Part shown: piece after piece, positions 34,128-43,327 of the stretch | Numbering within the stretch: position 1 is the stretch's first letter | Layout: the number at the start of each line of letters is the position of its first letter | From: Paenibacillus sp. FSL R7-0273 | Lineage (GTDB): Bacteria; Bacillota; Bacilli; Paenibacillales; Paenibacillaceae | Assembly (NCBI RefSeq): GCF_000758625.1 | Contig: NZ_CP009283.1 | Location: 4,351,501 to 4,415,500 of the forward strand | DNA length: 64,000 bases | Direction: 5' to 3' | Notes under the pieces: model-generated | What the model was told of the DNA's origin: nothing | The model's database searches: none | Seen by the model: only the letters and a program-made list of their open reading frames with translations | Made by a program: the position numbers and the translations under genes

Positions 34128-35225
34128 TTAATCGATGGAGACGGAATCCTGATGCATTTCATCGCTAAACGTTTTCGGTCTGCCATACTCCTGCTCCGCC
34201 TGCGTCTCGCTCTTGATGTCAATCTTCCAGCCGGTCAGCTTGGCGGCAAGACGGGCATTCTGCCCCTTGATGCCGATAGCCAGCGACAGCTGATAGTCCG
34301 GCACAATTACACGGGCCATCTTCTCAGCTTCAAACACCTGAACCTCAAGCACCTTGGACGGGCTGAGCGCATTGGCCACATATTCCTGCACCGCATCGGA
34401 GTAACGCACAATGTCGATCTTCTCGCCGCGCAACTCAGTTACGATAGTCTGCACACGTGTACCTCTTGGGCCTACGCAGGAGCCGACCGGATCTACCTCT
34501 TCGTTGCGGGAAAACACTGCAATCTTGGAACGGAAGCCTGCTTCGCGGGCAACAGAACGAATCTCAACGACACCGTCGAAAATTTCAGGAACCTCAAGCT
34601 CGAACAGACGCTTCAAAAGGCCCGGATGGCTGCGGGACAGCATAATTTGGGGACCCTTAGTCGTGTTCTCCACCTTGGTAATATACGCCTTGATCCGCTC
34701 GCTCTGCTTGAACTTCTCACCAGGCATCAGCTCGCTGAGCGGCAGCACCGCTTCGATTTTGCCGAGGTCGACGTAAATGTTGCGCATATCCTGGCGCTGC
34801 ACAAGACCGGTAACAATATCATCTTCCTTATCAATAAAAGCGTTATAGATAAGTCCCCGTTCCGCTTCACGGATACGCTGGGTTACGACCTGCTTGGCGG
34901 TTTGTGCGGCAATGCGTCCGAAATCGCGCGGTGTTACTTCAAGCTCGGCGATGTCTTCCAGCTGGAAATGCGGGTTGATTTCTCTTGCGGCAGGCAAGGC
35001 AATTTCAGTTCTGGCGTCGAGAACCTCCTCGACAACCAGCTTGCGGGCAAATACTTTGATAACGCCTGTGTTGCGGTTCATATCCACACGCACGTTCTGC
35101 GCCGCATTGAAATTACGTTTATAGCTGGAGATCAGCGCAGCTTCGATGGCTTCAAACAGCACATCCTTACTGATGCCTTTCTCCCTTTCCAGTTCATTCA
35201 TAGCTTCAATAAAATCCATACTCAT
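34128..35225 (-). CDS. nusA: Transcription termination/antitermination protein NusA
   Basis: RNA polymerase-binding factor for pausing, termination and antitermination. The 365-aa protein has an N-terminal RNAP-binding domain (about 1-125), an S1 domain (about 130-200, VTGLVQRQDMRNIYVDLGKIEAVLP) and two KH domains (about 205-345, DPVGSCVGPRGTRVQTIV and GIKGQNARLAAKLTGWKIDI). It ends shortly after KH2, so the acidic repeats found in E. coli are absent, as in other Gram-positives. ATG at 35225; GGGGGA is at rather long distance. It follows rimP by 26 nt. Confidence 0.96.
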   Translation of the reverse strand: MSMDFIEAMNELEREKGISKDVLFEAIEAALISSYKRNFNAAQNVRVDMNRNTGVIKVFARKLVVEEVLDARTEIALPAAREINPHFQLEDIAELEVTPRDFGRIAAQTAKQVVTQRIREAERGLIYNAFIDKEDDIVTGLVQRQDMRNIYVDLGKIEAVLPLSELMPGEKFKQSERIKAYITKVENTTKGPQIMLSRSHPGLLKRLFELEVPEIFDGVVEIRSVAREAGFRSKIAVFSRNEEVDPVGSCVGPRGTRVQTIVTELRGEKIDIVRYSDAVQEYVANALSPSKVLEVQVFEAEKMARVIVPDYQLSLAIGIKGQNARLAAKLTGWKIDIKSETQAEQEYGRPKTFSDEMHQDSVSID

Positions 35226-35251
35226 GAAATTCCGGTCCCCCTTTCAAAACA

Positions 35252-35719
35252 TTAAAAAATAATGGCCAATCTCGCGCTGGCGACTTTGGCATACGGCACA
35301 ACATGTTCTTTTTTGCCCGCGGAGATGAGCAGTTCCTCATTCTCGAACGAGATCAAACGGCCCTCGAATTCCTTAAGGCCCTGAATCGGCTCATAAACCG
35401 TTACATATACGTCTTTACCCACGGCTTTGGCTACATCCGCCGCTTTTTTGAGCGGACGTTCAGCTCCCGGCGAGGAAACCTCCAGGAAATAAGCCTCAGG
35501 AATCGGATCATTCTCATCAAGCTTTGAGCTGAAATATTCGCTGATGACACCGCAGTCATCGATATCAATGCCGCCCTCTTTATCTACGAATATGCGCAAA
35601 AACCAATTGGAACCTTCCTTGACGTATTCAACGTCCACCAGTTCGAAGCCATTGTCCTCAAGATAGGACCCGAGCATCTGCTCTACCGTTTGTTTGATTT
35701 TGGATTTGGGTGTGCTCAA
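35252..35719 (-). CDS. rimP: Ribosome maturation factor RimP
   Basis: 30S assembly factor of 155 aa: N-terminal alpha/beta domain (FELVDVEYVKEGSNWFLRIFVDKEGGIDIDDC) and a C-terminal Sm-like barrel (GRLISFENEELLI). PGAERPLKKAAD is the family hinge. The TTG at 35719 is used, ten bases after GGAGG; the longer frame runs through that site. First gene of the nusA-infB operon. Confidence 0.94.
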   Translation of the reverse strand: MSTPKSKIKQTVEQMLGSYLEDNGFELVDVEYVKEGSNWFLRIFVDKEGGIDIDDCGVISEYFSSKLDENDPIPEAYFLEVSSPGAERPLKKAADVAKAVGKDVYVTVYEPIQGLKEFEGRLISFENEELLISAGKKEHVVPYAKVASARLAIIF

Positions 35720-35765
35720 AAGAAAATTACCTCCACGAACTTGTCTTTTGCTATATACCAAAGAT

Positions 35766-35789
35766 AAAGAGTGGGTTTCCCCACTCTTT
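35766..35789 (-). terminator. Hairpin between polC and rimP: polC terminator and leader element of the rimP operon
   Basis: Minus strand AAAGAGTGGG-GAAA-CCCACTCTTT followed by ATCTTT. The 10-bp perfect stem sits downstream of the rimP promoter (35824-35852), thus inside the rimP leader. It could stop polC transcripts and also attenuate the rimP-nusA operon. Confidence 0.65.
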
Positions 35790-35823
35790 ACACAACGGAC
35801 TTATCTCATTATTACCAAGAAAA

Positions 35824-35852
35824 ATTATACCATAGTGCATCTGCACTGACAA
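35824..35852 (-). promoter_or_regulatory. Promoter of the rimP-nusA-infB operon
   Basis: Minus strand TTGTCA (35847-35852), 17-nt spacer, TGG-TATAAT extended -10 (35824-35829). 5/6 and 6/6 matches make this the strongest sigma-A promoter in the window. It starts about 100 nt before rimP and 45 nt after the polC stop. Confidence 0.8.
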
Positions 35853-35896
35853 GTGCCAGCCCTTGACTAGCTGTTTGAGCGCATCTGCTGAGCTGT

Positions 35897-38800
35897 TTAG
35901 AATAATGATAGCTGATTGCTCTCCGGCAGGCCGCGGAAGCAGCCCATGCCTGTCAGCAGCTCAATTACGGTCTTGCTTGCTTTGGATTTCTGCTGGAAAT
36001 CCTCAATGGACAGGAACTCGCCCGCATCCTTCGCGGCAGCAATATTGATCGCCGCATTTTCGCCGATTCCGGCAAGCGCAGAGAATGGCGGAATCAGGCT
36101 TTTGCCATCCACAGTGAAGCGGTTGGCATCGGAACGGTACAGATCGATATTCATAAAGGTGAAGCCGCGGGCCGTCATCTCAAGCGCCATCTCCAGCACC
36201 GGCAGCATGGCTTTTTCTTTTGGCAGCGCCTGGAAGCCCTTGGCTTCAATCTCACTGATCTGACGGTTAATCGCTTCATAGCCCTTGCAGCAGAGCTCAA
36301 TGTCAAAATCGGCTGCGCGTACCGAGAAGTATGTCGCATAATATTCAATCGGATGATACAGCTTAAAATAGGCTGTGCGCACCGCGGAAATAACATATGC
36401 GGCGGCATGCGCCTTCGGGAACATGTACTGGATCTTCAGACAAGAATCAATGTACCATTGCGGCACCTTGCACTTCTTCATTTCGTCGATCCATTCAGGA
36501 GGCAGCCCCTTACCTTTACGCACACTTTCCGTAATTTTAAAAGCAAGGCTGGCATCCATGCCCGCCTTATAGATCAGATACAGCATAATATCGTCACGGC
36601 AGCCGATTACGGTCTTGATGTTGCAGGTGTTGTTCTTGATCAGCTCCTGTGCGTTGCCCAGCCAGACGCCGGTACCGTGGGAGAGTCCGGAAATCTGCAG
36701 TAAGTCGGCGAAACTGGACGGCTTCGACTCGATCAGCATCTGACGGACGAATTTGGTACCCATTTCCGGTACCCCATAGGTAGCTACAGGGGTCCGAATC
36801 TGTTCCGGGCGGACACCAAGCGCCTCAGTTGAGTTGAACATGCTCATAACCTTCGGATCGTTCATCGGAATGGTGGTCGGGTCGACTCCGGTCAGATCCT
36901 GCAGCATGCGCATCATGGTCGGATCATCGTGGCCCAGAATATCAAGCTTCAGCAGGTTGGCATCAAAGGCATGATAGTCAAAGTGTGTTGTTTTCCACTC
37001 TGCTGTAACATCATCCGCCGGGAACTGGACTGGAGTAATATCTTCAATCTCCATATAATCCGGCAGCACGACAATCCCGCCGGGGTGCTGTCCGGTACTG
37101 CGCTTAACGCCAGTACAGCCGGCGGCCAGACGGTTGACTTCGGCGCCCCGCCAGCGCTTCTGATGATGCTCCTCATATTTCTTGGTGAATCCGAAGGCGG
37201 TCTTCTCCGCTACTGTACCGATCGTTCCTGCACGGAAGACGTTATCCGGCCCGAACATCGTTTTGGTAAAGTTATGGGCATTAGGCTGATATTCCCCCGA
37301 AAAGTTAAGGTCGATATCGGGAACCTTATCCCCTTTGAAACCCAGGAAGGTCTCAAACGGAATATCCTGCCCCTCGCCCTTCAGCCTGCCGCCGCAATCC
37401 GGACAGGTCTTGTCAGGCAGGTCAAAACCGCTCGGTATACTGCCATCCAGAAACCATTCATTGTGCTTGCATTCCGGATTCAGGCAAATGTAATGGGCCG
37501 GCAGCGGGTTAACCTCGGAGATGCCGAGGAAGGTCGCGACTACAGACGAGCCGACCGAGCCACGGGAGCCTACGAGATATCCGTCCTGGTTAGACTTTTT
37601 AACAAGCCGCTCCGAGATCAGATAGTTGGCGGAGAAGCCAAATTTGATAATAGGTGCAAGCTCTTTTTCCAGACGGGCCACTACAACCTCCGGGAGCTCC
37701 TCACCATAAATTGACTTGGCTGTGTTATAGCAGGTGCTGCGGATTTCGTCGTCCGCTCCTTCAATATTCGGTGTAAACAGCTCACTCGGGAACAAGTCGT
37801 ATTCCTCAAAACGGCCGGCAAGCTCTACGGTGTTCGTGACAACAACCTCCATCGCTTTTTCCGTGCCCAGGAATTCAAACTCTGTCAGCATCTCATCCGT
37901 TGTCCGGAAATGGGCGTCCGGCTTGACCTGATCCTTCAGCGGGCTGAACCCGGTAATCCCGTGGATCGTGATATCGCGGAACAGCTTTTGGCGCGGCTCC
38001 AGATAATGCACATTGCCCGTGGCAATAACCGGCTTGTTCATCTGTTCGCCGATCTCGCAGATTTTGCGCACAACATCCCTTAAATCTTCAGCGGTTGCAA
38101 CAAAACCCTTATCCACAAGATGCATATACATCGTCAGCGGCTGGATTTCCAGAACATCATAGAACTGGGCAACCTCCATCGCTTCCTCAACCGTCTTGTT
38201 AAGCACCGTCTCAAAAAACTCTCCGCGCTCACAGCCGGAAATAACGATCAGCCCGTCGCGGTACTGCTCAAGCTTCGATTTCGGGATGCACGGCACGCGC
38301 TTGAAGTACTCCGTATGGCTCATCGAGATCAGCTTGTACAGATTCTTTTTGCCGGTCGGATTAAGGGCATAGATTCCGCAGTGGAACGGCCGGACGTTGG
38401 ACAAATCATTGCCGACATAGTCGTTCAAGCGCTCCAGCCGGGTCAGATTCTTCAGCTTCTCGGCATCGTTCAGGAGACCGGTCAGGATGCCCCCGAGCGC
38501 AATCGTATCATCAACCGCGCGGTGATGGCTTTCCAGCAGCACCTTATATTTATCCGCCAACGTATTCAGCCGGTGATTCTTCATGCTCGGATACAGCAGC
38601 CGCGCAAGCTCCAGCGTGTCGAGCGACGGGTTCGGCAGCTCAGGCTGGCCCAGCTTACGCAGGGATGCCTGAATAAAGCCCATATCAAACCGCGCATTAT
38701 GGGCAACCAGAACAGCATCGCCTATAAATTCGACGAACTCCTTCAGCACCGGCTCCAGGTCAGGAGCATCCTTAACCATTTCATCGGTAATGTTGGTCAG

Positions 38801-40231
38801 CTGCTGGATGTGGTACGGGATTTTTTCATGCGGATTGACGAAGGTTGTATAACGGCCGATCTCCTTGCCCTCGCACATTTTAATGGCGGCAAGCTCAGTA
38901 ATATTATTGCGTGTGATGGACAAACCGGTGGTCTCGATATCGAATACGACATAGGTTGCTGTCTTGAGATCCATCGGCTGTGCATTTTCCACAATATTAA
39001 CCGCATCGTTGACGACGTTGGCTTCCACACCGTAGAGCATTTTGATTTTATGCTTATGGACTGCATGGTTGGCTTCCGGAAAACTCTGCACGTTACCGTG
39101 ATCAGAGACTGCAATTGCCGGGTGGCCCCATTTGGCGGCCGTTTTGATGTACTCACCGATCGGCGTGACGGCATCCATTGTGCTCATTGTTGTGTGCAGG
39201 TGGAATTCGACCCGTTTTTGCTTGGCATTATCCTTGCGGGCCGGCGGTGCGTTTACCTCGGACAGATCCGATGGAATCATTACCAGCTCAGGAATCTGCA
39301 TGAACCGGTCGTATTCAACCTTGCCGCGCGCTCTAACCCACTTGCCGTTGGCCAGCTGGCTCATAATTTTCAGGTCTTCCTTGGTTTTGGCGAACATTTT
39401 TATCTGCAGGGAATCCGTAAAATCCGTTATAAAGTAGGTGAACAGGGTATTGCCGTTGCGCAGCTCTTTGCTCTCCAGGCCAAAAATCGTACCCTGAATC
39501 GTAATTTTCTTCTCCTCATCCTGTATCTGCAGAATCGGTGTAGCCTGCTCCTTGATTTCATAGCCGACCTGAAGCTTGATTACCTCACCCGGATCGGCTT
39601 CTTCCTCCGGCTCTTCCGGTTCGCTGCTGTTCATCATCATCATTTCAACGATTTCGCGCTGCTCCTGCTGCAGCTTCTGCTGGAATTCCTCATAGGCATC
39701 CGCTTTACTGCTCTCATTCTCGGCAATCTGCAGCTTGACCTTCAGCTCCAGCCCGAAATATTTATCGTAAAATTTGATAATGGCGCCTTCGATTCCCTTT
39801 TTGCGGGCCAGCTCCAGTGACATCTTGTCATTCAGGCTAAGCACAAGCGTACTGTCCTGAAGCTCCTGCGCAGACCGGGTCAGCCAGCCGTTAACCGAAG
39901 GAATTTCCCGCTGCGCCCACTCCAGAAACAGTCCCCAGTACTCCTGTACAACCCCTTGCCTGTCAACCTTCTCCTCATCATATAAAAACAGGAAGCTAAC
40001 CTTGGCAATATGCTGCAGCTTCTCACGCATTCTCAAACAAAATGTCCGGTACATCTGTGCCGGAACAAGACTATCCTTGGATATGACAATATGCCAGTCC
40101 TTATTACCCCGGCTGATCTCTACCCGCTCAATCTGTCCGTCCAAAAAATAGGGATCAATCAGCGCAGGCGGAATTTCCCCCTGCTTCATCAGGAGCTCGA
40201 ACCTTTTTCTTCTCTCCGCGTTCTGTTCCAT
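35897..40231 (-). CDS. polC: DNA polymerase III PolC-type, alpha subunit
   Basis: Main replicative polymerase of Gram-positive bacteria, with built-in 3'-5' proofreading. The 1444-aa protein has an N-terminal region, an OB fold (about 240-320, ITIQGTIFGLESKEL), a PHP domain (VEFHLHTTMSTMD at about 343), split by the DEDD exonuclease (FDIETTGLSITRNNITELA at about 430-450, HNARFDMGFIQ, HRAVDDTIALGGI), and the C-family polymerase core (PDIDLNFSGEYQ). A zinc-binding loop CxxxxC...CPDCGG lies near 960-990, and a helix-hairpin-helix near the C-terminus. The length is typical. It follows proS, as in B. subtilis. Confidence 0.98.
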   Translation of the reverse strand: MEQNAERRKRFELLMKQGEIPPALIDPYFLDGQIERVEISRGNKDWHIVISKDSLVPAQMYRTFCLRMREKLQHIAKVSFLFLYDEEKVDRQGVVQEYWGLFLEWAQREIPSVNGWLTRSAQELQDSTLVLSLNDKMSLELARKKGIEGAIIKFYDKYFGLELKVKLQIAENESSKADAYEEFQQKLQQEQREIVEMMMMNSSEPEEPEEEADPGEVIKLQVGYEIKEQATPILQIQDEEKKITIQGTIFGLESKELRNGNTLFTYFITDFTDSLQIKMFAKTKEDLKIMSQLANGKWVRARGKVEYDRFMQIPELVMIPSDLSEVNAPPARKDNAKQKRVEFHLHTTMSTMDAVTPIGEYIKTAAKWGHPAIAVSDHGNVQSFPEANHAVHKHKIKMLYGVEANVVNDAVNIVENAQPMDLKTATYVVFDIETTGLSITRNNITELAAIKMCEGKEIGRYTTFVNPHEKIPYHIQQLTNITDEMVKDAPDLEPVLKEFVEFIGDAVLVAHNARFDMGFIQASLRKLGQPELPNPSLDTLELARLLYPSMKNHRLNTLADKYKVLLESHHRAVDDTIALGGILTGLLNDAEKLKNLTRLERLNDYVGNDLSNVRPFHCGIYALNPTGKKNLYKLISMSHTEYFKRVPCIPKSKLEQYRDGLIVISGCERGEFFETVLNKTVEEAMEVAQFYDVLEIQPLTMYMHLVDKGFVATAEDLRDVVRKICEIGEQMNKPVIATGNVHYLEPRQKLFRDITIHGITGFSPLKDQVKPDAHFRTTDEMLTEFEFLGTEKAMEVVVTNTVELAGRFEEYDLFPSELFTPNIEGADDEIRSTCYNTAKSIYGEELPEVVVARLEKELAPIIKFGFSANYLISERLVKKSNQDGYLVGSRGSVGSSVVATFLGISEVNPLPAHYICLNPECKHNEWFLDGSIPSGFDLPDKTCPDCGGRLKGEGQDIPFETFLGFKGDKVPDIDLNFSGEYQPNAHNFTKTMFGPDNVFRAGTIGTVAEKTAFGFTKKYEEHHQKRWRGAEVNRLAAGCTGVKRSTGQHPGGIVVLPDYMEIEDITPVQFPADDVTAEWKTTHFDYHAFDANLLKLDILGHDDPTMMRMLQDLTGVDPTTIPMNDPKVMSMFNSTEALGVRPEQIRTPVATYGVPEMGTKFVRQMLIESKPSSFADLLQISGLSHGTGVWLGNAQELIKNNTCNIKTVIGCRDDIMLYLIYKAGMDASLAFKITESVRKGKGLPPEWIDEMKKCKVPQWYIDSCLKIQYMFPKAHAAAYVISAVRTAYFKLYHPIEYYATYFSVRAADFDIELCCKGYEAINRQISEIEAKGFQALPKEKAMLPVLEMALEMTARGFTFMNIDLYRSDANRFTVDGKSLIPPFSALAGIGENAAINIAAAKDAGEFLSIEDFQQKSKASKTVIELLTGMGCFRGLPESNQLSLF

Positions 40232-40263
40232 GCTTCCCCCACCTGCTTACGCAATAATAATGA

Positions 40264-40329
40264 TAAAAAGCTTCCGGGTCGACAAAGTGTTGGGTTCTTT
40301 CGGACCGCCGACTCCTCTCGCCAGAAGCT
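40264..40329 (-). terminator. Terminator of proS
   Basis: Minus strand AGCTTCTGG pairs with CCGGAAGCT (one G-T), followed by TTTTTATC. The loop is about 40 nt with extra GC pairing. It lies between proS and polC. Confidence 0.65.
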
Positions 40330-40364
40330 GCATTCAGATACTGTCTATTATACTTGTTTCCTGC

Positions 40365-41813
40365 TTAATAGGCTTTGGCAAAAACAACCGTATGCTTGGC
40401 CGGCTTACCGCAGCAGATACAGGTGGTCTTCTGTTCTGCCGGATTAAACGGAATATTGCGGCTGCCCGCACCCGTTACTTCTTTTACCTTATCCTCGCAT
40501 TCCTCGGTTCCGCACCAGCCTGCCAGGGCAAAGCCGCGCTTCTCCTCCATCGAGGCCTTCATTTCTTCAAGCGTATCCGCAGAATAGAAGTGATCCTCGC
40601 GGAATTTCAGCGCACGCTCGAACATTTCGTTATGCACCTGCTCCAGCATGGCTTGAACCTCTGCTACAAGATTGTCCTGCTGAATTACCTTCTTCTCGCC
40701 GGTCACACGGGAAACAAGCACGCAGACGCCGTTTTCCATATCACGCGGTCCCAGCTCAAGACGCACAGGCACTCCGCGCATTTCATATTCATTGAACTTC
40801 CAGCCTGGTGTCAGATCCGCGCGGTCGTCTACACGCACACGCACCCCGGCATCCTTCAGCTGCTTGAACAGCTCGTCCGTCCGGCCGATTACGGCTTCAC
40901 GGGTCTTAGGCGGTCCAATCGGAATCATGATAACCTGAGTCGGAGCAACCTTAGGCGGAAGCGCAAGTCCGCGGTCATCCCCGTGAACCATGATCAGCGA
41001 GCCGATCAGGCGGGTAGTAGATCCCCACGAAGTAGTATGCACGTGCTCCAGTACATTCTCGCGGCTTAGATACTGAATTTCAAATGCTTCCGCGAACTTG
41101 GTTCCAAGATAATGGGAAGTGGCGGCCTGAACAGCCCGTCCATCCTTCATCATCGCTTCAATGGAGTAAGTGTCCACTGCACCGGCAAACCGCTCTGAAG
41201 GCGTCTTCTGGCCGGTAACAACCGGAATCGCCAGGAAGGTCTCCACGAAATCACGGTAGTTCTCCAGCATCCGCATGGTTTCTTCCCTAGCTTCGGTTTC
41301 ATTCTCATGCGCCGTATGGCCTTCCTGCCACAGGAACTCTGTAGTCCGGATGAACGGCAGCGTGCGTTTTTCCCAGCGTACCACATTCGCCCACTGGTTG
41401 ATCAGCACCGGCAGGTCACGATAGGACTGGATCCATTTGGAGTACATGTGCCCGAACATGGTTTCCGAGGTCGGACGGACAGCCAGACGTTCCTCCAGCA
41501 CATCTCCGCCGGCCTCAGTTACCCACGGCAGCTCCGGATTGAAGCCTTCGATATGATCCTTTTCCTTCTGGAAAAAGCTCTCCGGAATGAACACAGGGAA
41601 GTAGGCGTTACGGTGTCCGGTCGCTTTGAGGCGGCGGTTCATTTCCTCCTGGATATGCTCCCAGATTTCGTAGCCCTCCGGTTTGAATACGATACAGCCG
41701 CGGACCGGCGAATAATCCATCAGATCCGCTTTTTTGATTACATCAATATACCAGCGCGAGAAATCCTCGCTTTGCGGCGTTATTTCCGTAACGAACTGCT
41801 TATCTTTAGCCAT
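40365..41813 (-). CDS. proS: Prolyl-tRNA synthetase, archaeal/eukaryal-type (short form)
   Basis: Charges tRNA-Pro. The 482-aa protein is of the short ProRS type: it has no editing insertion between class II motifs 2 and 3. It carries a C-terminal zinc-binding-like extension instead, with cysteines in GWCGTEECE and TCICCGKPAKH and ends in Tyr (VVFAKAY), as archaeal and eukaryal enzymes do. Class II motifs: LPVLINQWANVVRWEKRTLPFIRTTEFLWQEGHTAH (motif 2 region) and GLALPPKVAP (motif 3 region differs from bacterial). The ATG at 41813 lies ten bases after AGGAGG. It occupies the rseP-proS-polC position where B. subtilis has the long bacterial form. Confidence 0.94.
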   Translation of the reverse strand: MAKDKQFVTEITPQSEDFSRWYIDVIKKADLMDYSPVRGCIVFKPEGYEIWEHIQEEMNRRLKATGHRNAYFPVFIPESFFQKEKDHIEGFNPELPWVTEAGGDVLEERLAVRPTSETMFGHMYSKWIQSYRDLPVLINQWANVVRWEKRTLPFIRTTEFLWQEGHTAHENETEAREETMRMLENYRDFVETFLAIPVVTGQKTPSERFAGAVDTYSIEAMMKDGRAVQAATSHYLGTKFAEAFEIQYLSRENVLEHVHTTSWGSTTRLIGSLIMVHGDDRGLALPPKVAPTQVIMIPIGPPKTREAVIGRTDELFKQLKDAGVRVRVDDRADLTPGWKFNEYEMRGVPVRLELGPRDMENGVCVLVSRVTGEKKVIQQDNLVAEVQAMLEQVHNEMFERALKFREDHFYSADTLEEMKASMEEKRGFALAGWCGTEECEDKVKEVTGAGSRNIPFNPAEQKTTCICCGKPAKHTVVFAKAY

Positions 41814-41896
41814 GTCATGAAATCCTCCTAAATTATCCGGCAACATGCAGCCCGGCTCCTTAGCCGTCCGGCCGTCATTTGCGGTTCCGCCATAAA

Positions 41897-43171
41897 TCAG
41901 CCTGTAATCAGGCGCAATATATCATTATAGGTTACAACGATTACAACCAGGAACAGCAGGGCGAAGCCGACAAAATGGACCATCCCCTCACGGTTCGGAT
42001 CCACCGGCTTGCCGCGCAGCGCTTCGACACCCAGGAAGACCAGACGGCTTCCGTCCAGCGCCGGAACGGGCAGCAGATTAAAGATCCCGAGGTACAGGCT
42101 GAGAATGGCCGCCCAGTAAGTGAGATATTCTATGCCCTGCTGGGCAATTCTTCCCGTCATCTGGGCCGTGCCTACAGGACCGGAAACATCATCCAGGCTG
42201 AAGTTGTTGATCAGCTGCTTAAATCCGGTAAAGATCAGTTCAGTTGTAGTAACCATGGCTGTGCCTGATTTGGTAATCGTCTCGCCAAAGCCGGCTTTGC
42301 GTGTCTCTACATCCCGTGTGACCCCTACTTTGCCCCCTTCTTGCCCTTCCATTGTCCGGGGAATCATCGTGACTTCATAGGTTTCACTCCCGCGCTGCAG
42401 CACCCAGTCCATCTCTTTGCCCTGGGAAGCCGAGGTCAGGTTAATCATTTTCATATAATCTCCGCCGATTTGCTCACCGTTAACAGAGACTACGATATCC
42501 CCCACCTGTAAACCGGCCTCTTCTGCCGGCATGCCTGCAGATATTTCACCGATTCTGACCACGGTAGGATTCTCGATTGGAATGCCTGCAAGCTGCAGAT
42601 GCAGCGCAAACAGCACAAACGCCAGAATGAAGTTCATTACCGGTCCGGCTACGATAGCCAAGGCACGCTGTCCGACGGTTTTGCTGCCGAACTGACGGTC
42701 TTTAGGGGCAATTTGGGTCTGCTGTCCGCCTTTGATCATCATCGCCTGCGGATGCACGTCATAGGTAGTAACCTCGCCGTCTACATCGAGACGGATTTTG
42801 AGCTCATCCTCAAGATCGGTAAACTGCGCTTCTCCGCGGATTACATTTCTGCGGGTGTCCAGCGAATCAAGATAGATATTCTTGACCTTGTTGTCCTGCC
42901 CGAGCCTGACCGCAATCATCTGCCCCTGGCCGATTTCAACAATTTCAGGATCCTCCCCTGCCATCCGCGCATAGCCGCCAAAAGGCAGCAGCCGGAGCGT
43001 GAACTGGGTTTCACCGCGTCTATAAGAAAACAGTTTCGGGCCGAAACCGATAGCAAATTCACGTACAAGAATACCGGCGCGTCTGGCGAAGTAATAATGT
43101 CCCCATTCATGGACAGTCACCAGAACAAAAAACATAAGCACCGTTAAAAAAACGACCCTTACCATTTCCAT
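41897..43171 (-). CDS. rseP: Site-2 zinc metalloprotease RseP/RasP
   Basis: Intramembrane protease that completes cleavage of anti-sigma factors and signal peptides. The 424-aa protein has the zinc motif HEWGH in the first transmembrane helix (His21-Glu22-His25), a PDZ domain (about 190-270, PAEEAGLQVGDIVVSVNGEQIGG), and the third zinc ligand in the LDG motif PVPALDGSRLVFLG near the C-terminus. Four transmembrane helices. I start at the ATG 43171 (GGGGG ten bases before); an ATG three codons earlier is too close to the site. The 156-nt gap to dxr holds no gene. The inserted anti-sigma at 12585 is a possible, untested substrate. Confidence 0.94.
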   Translation of the reverse strand: MEMVRVVFLTVLMFFVLVTVHEWGHYYFARRAGILVREFAIGFGPKLFSYRRGETQFTLRLLPFGGYARMAGEDPEIVEIGQGQMIAVRLGQDNKVKNIYLDSLDTRRNVIRGEAQFTDLEDELKIRLDVDGEVTTYDVHPQAMMIKGGQQTQIAPKDRQFGSKTVGQRALAIVAGPVMNFILAFVLFALHLQLAGIPIENPTVVRIGEISAGMPAEEAGLQVGDIVVSVNGEQIGGDYMKMINLTSASQGKEMDWVLQRGSETYEVTMIPRTMEGQEGGKVGVTRDVETRKAGFGETITKSGTAMVTTTELIFTGFKQLINNFSLDDVSGPVGTAQMTGRIAQQGIEYLTYWAAILSLYLGIFNLLPVPALDGSRLVFLGVEALRGKPVDPNREGMVHFVGFALLFLVVIVVTYNDILRLITG

Positions 43172-43327
43172 CCGTAACATTCCCCCTTTAGGTGTAAGAC
43201 CGAAGTATGTCCTCTTAATTTATCATTATTCCAAGGTCCGGCACAAGAGAATCAACAGTCTCAGCCTATTTTTACAGGGCAACGTAGAATCCCCCGCTCC
43301 GCTTAAGCTTTTACGCCTTACCGGCGT

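Noticed and set aside
38120..39820. 566-codon open frame opposite polC
   Set aside because: Antisense shadow of polC, which is full length with intact motifs.
41814..41896. Possible T-box leader before proS
   Set aside because: Only 83 bases separate rseP and proS, with no T-box sequence or specifier-loop stem.
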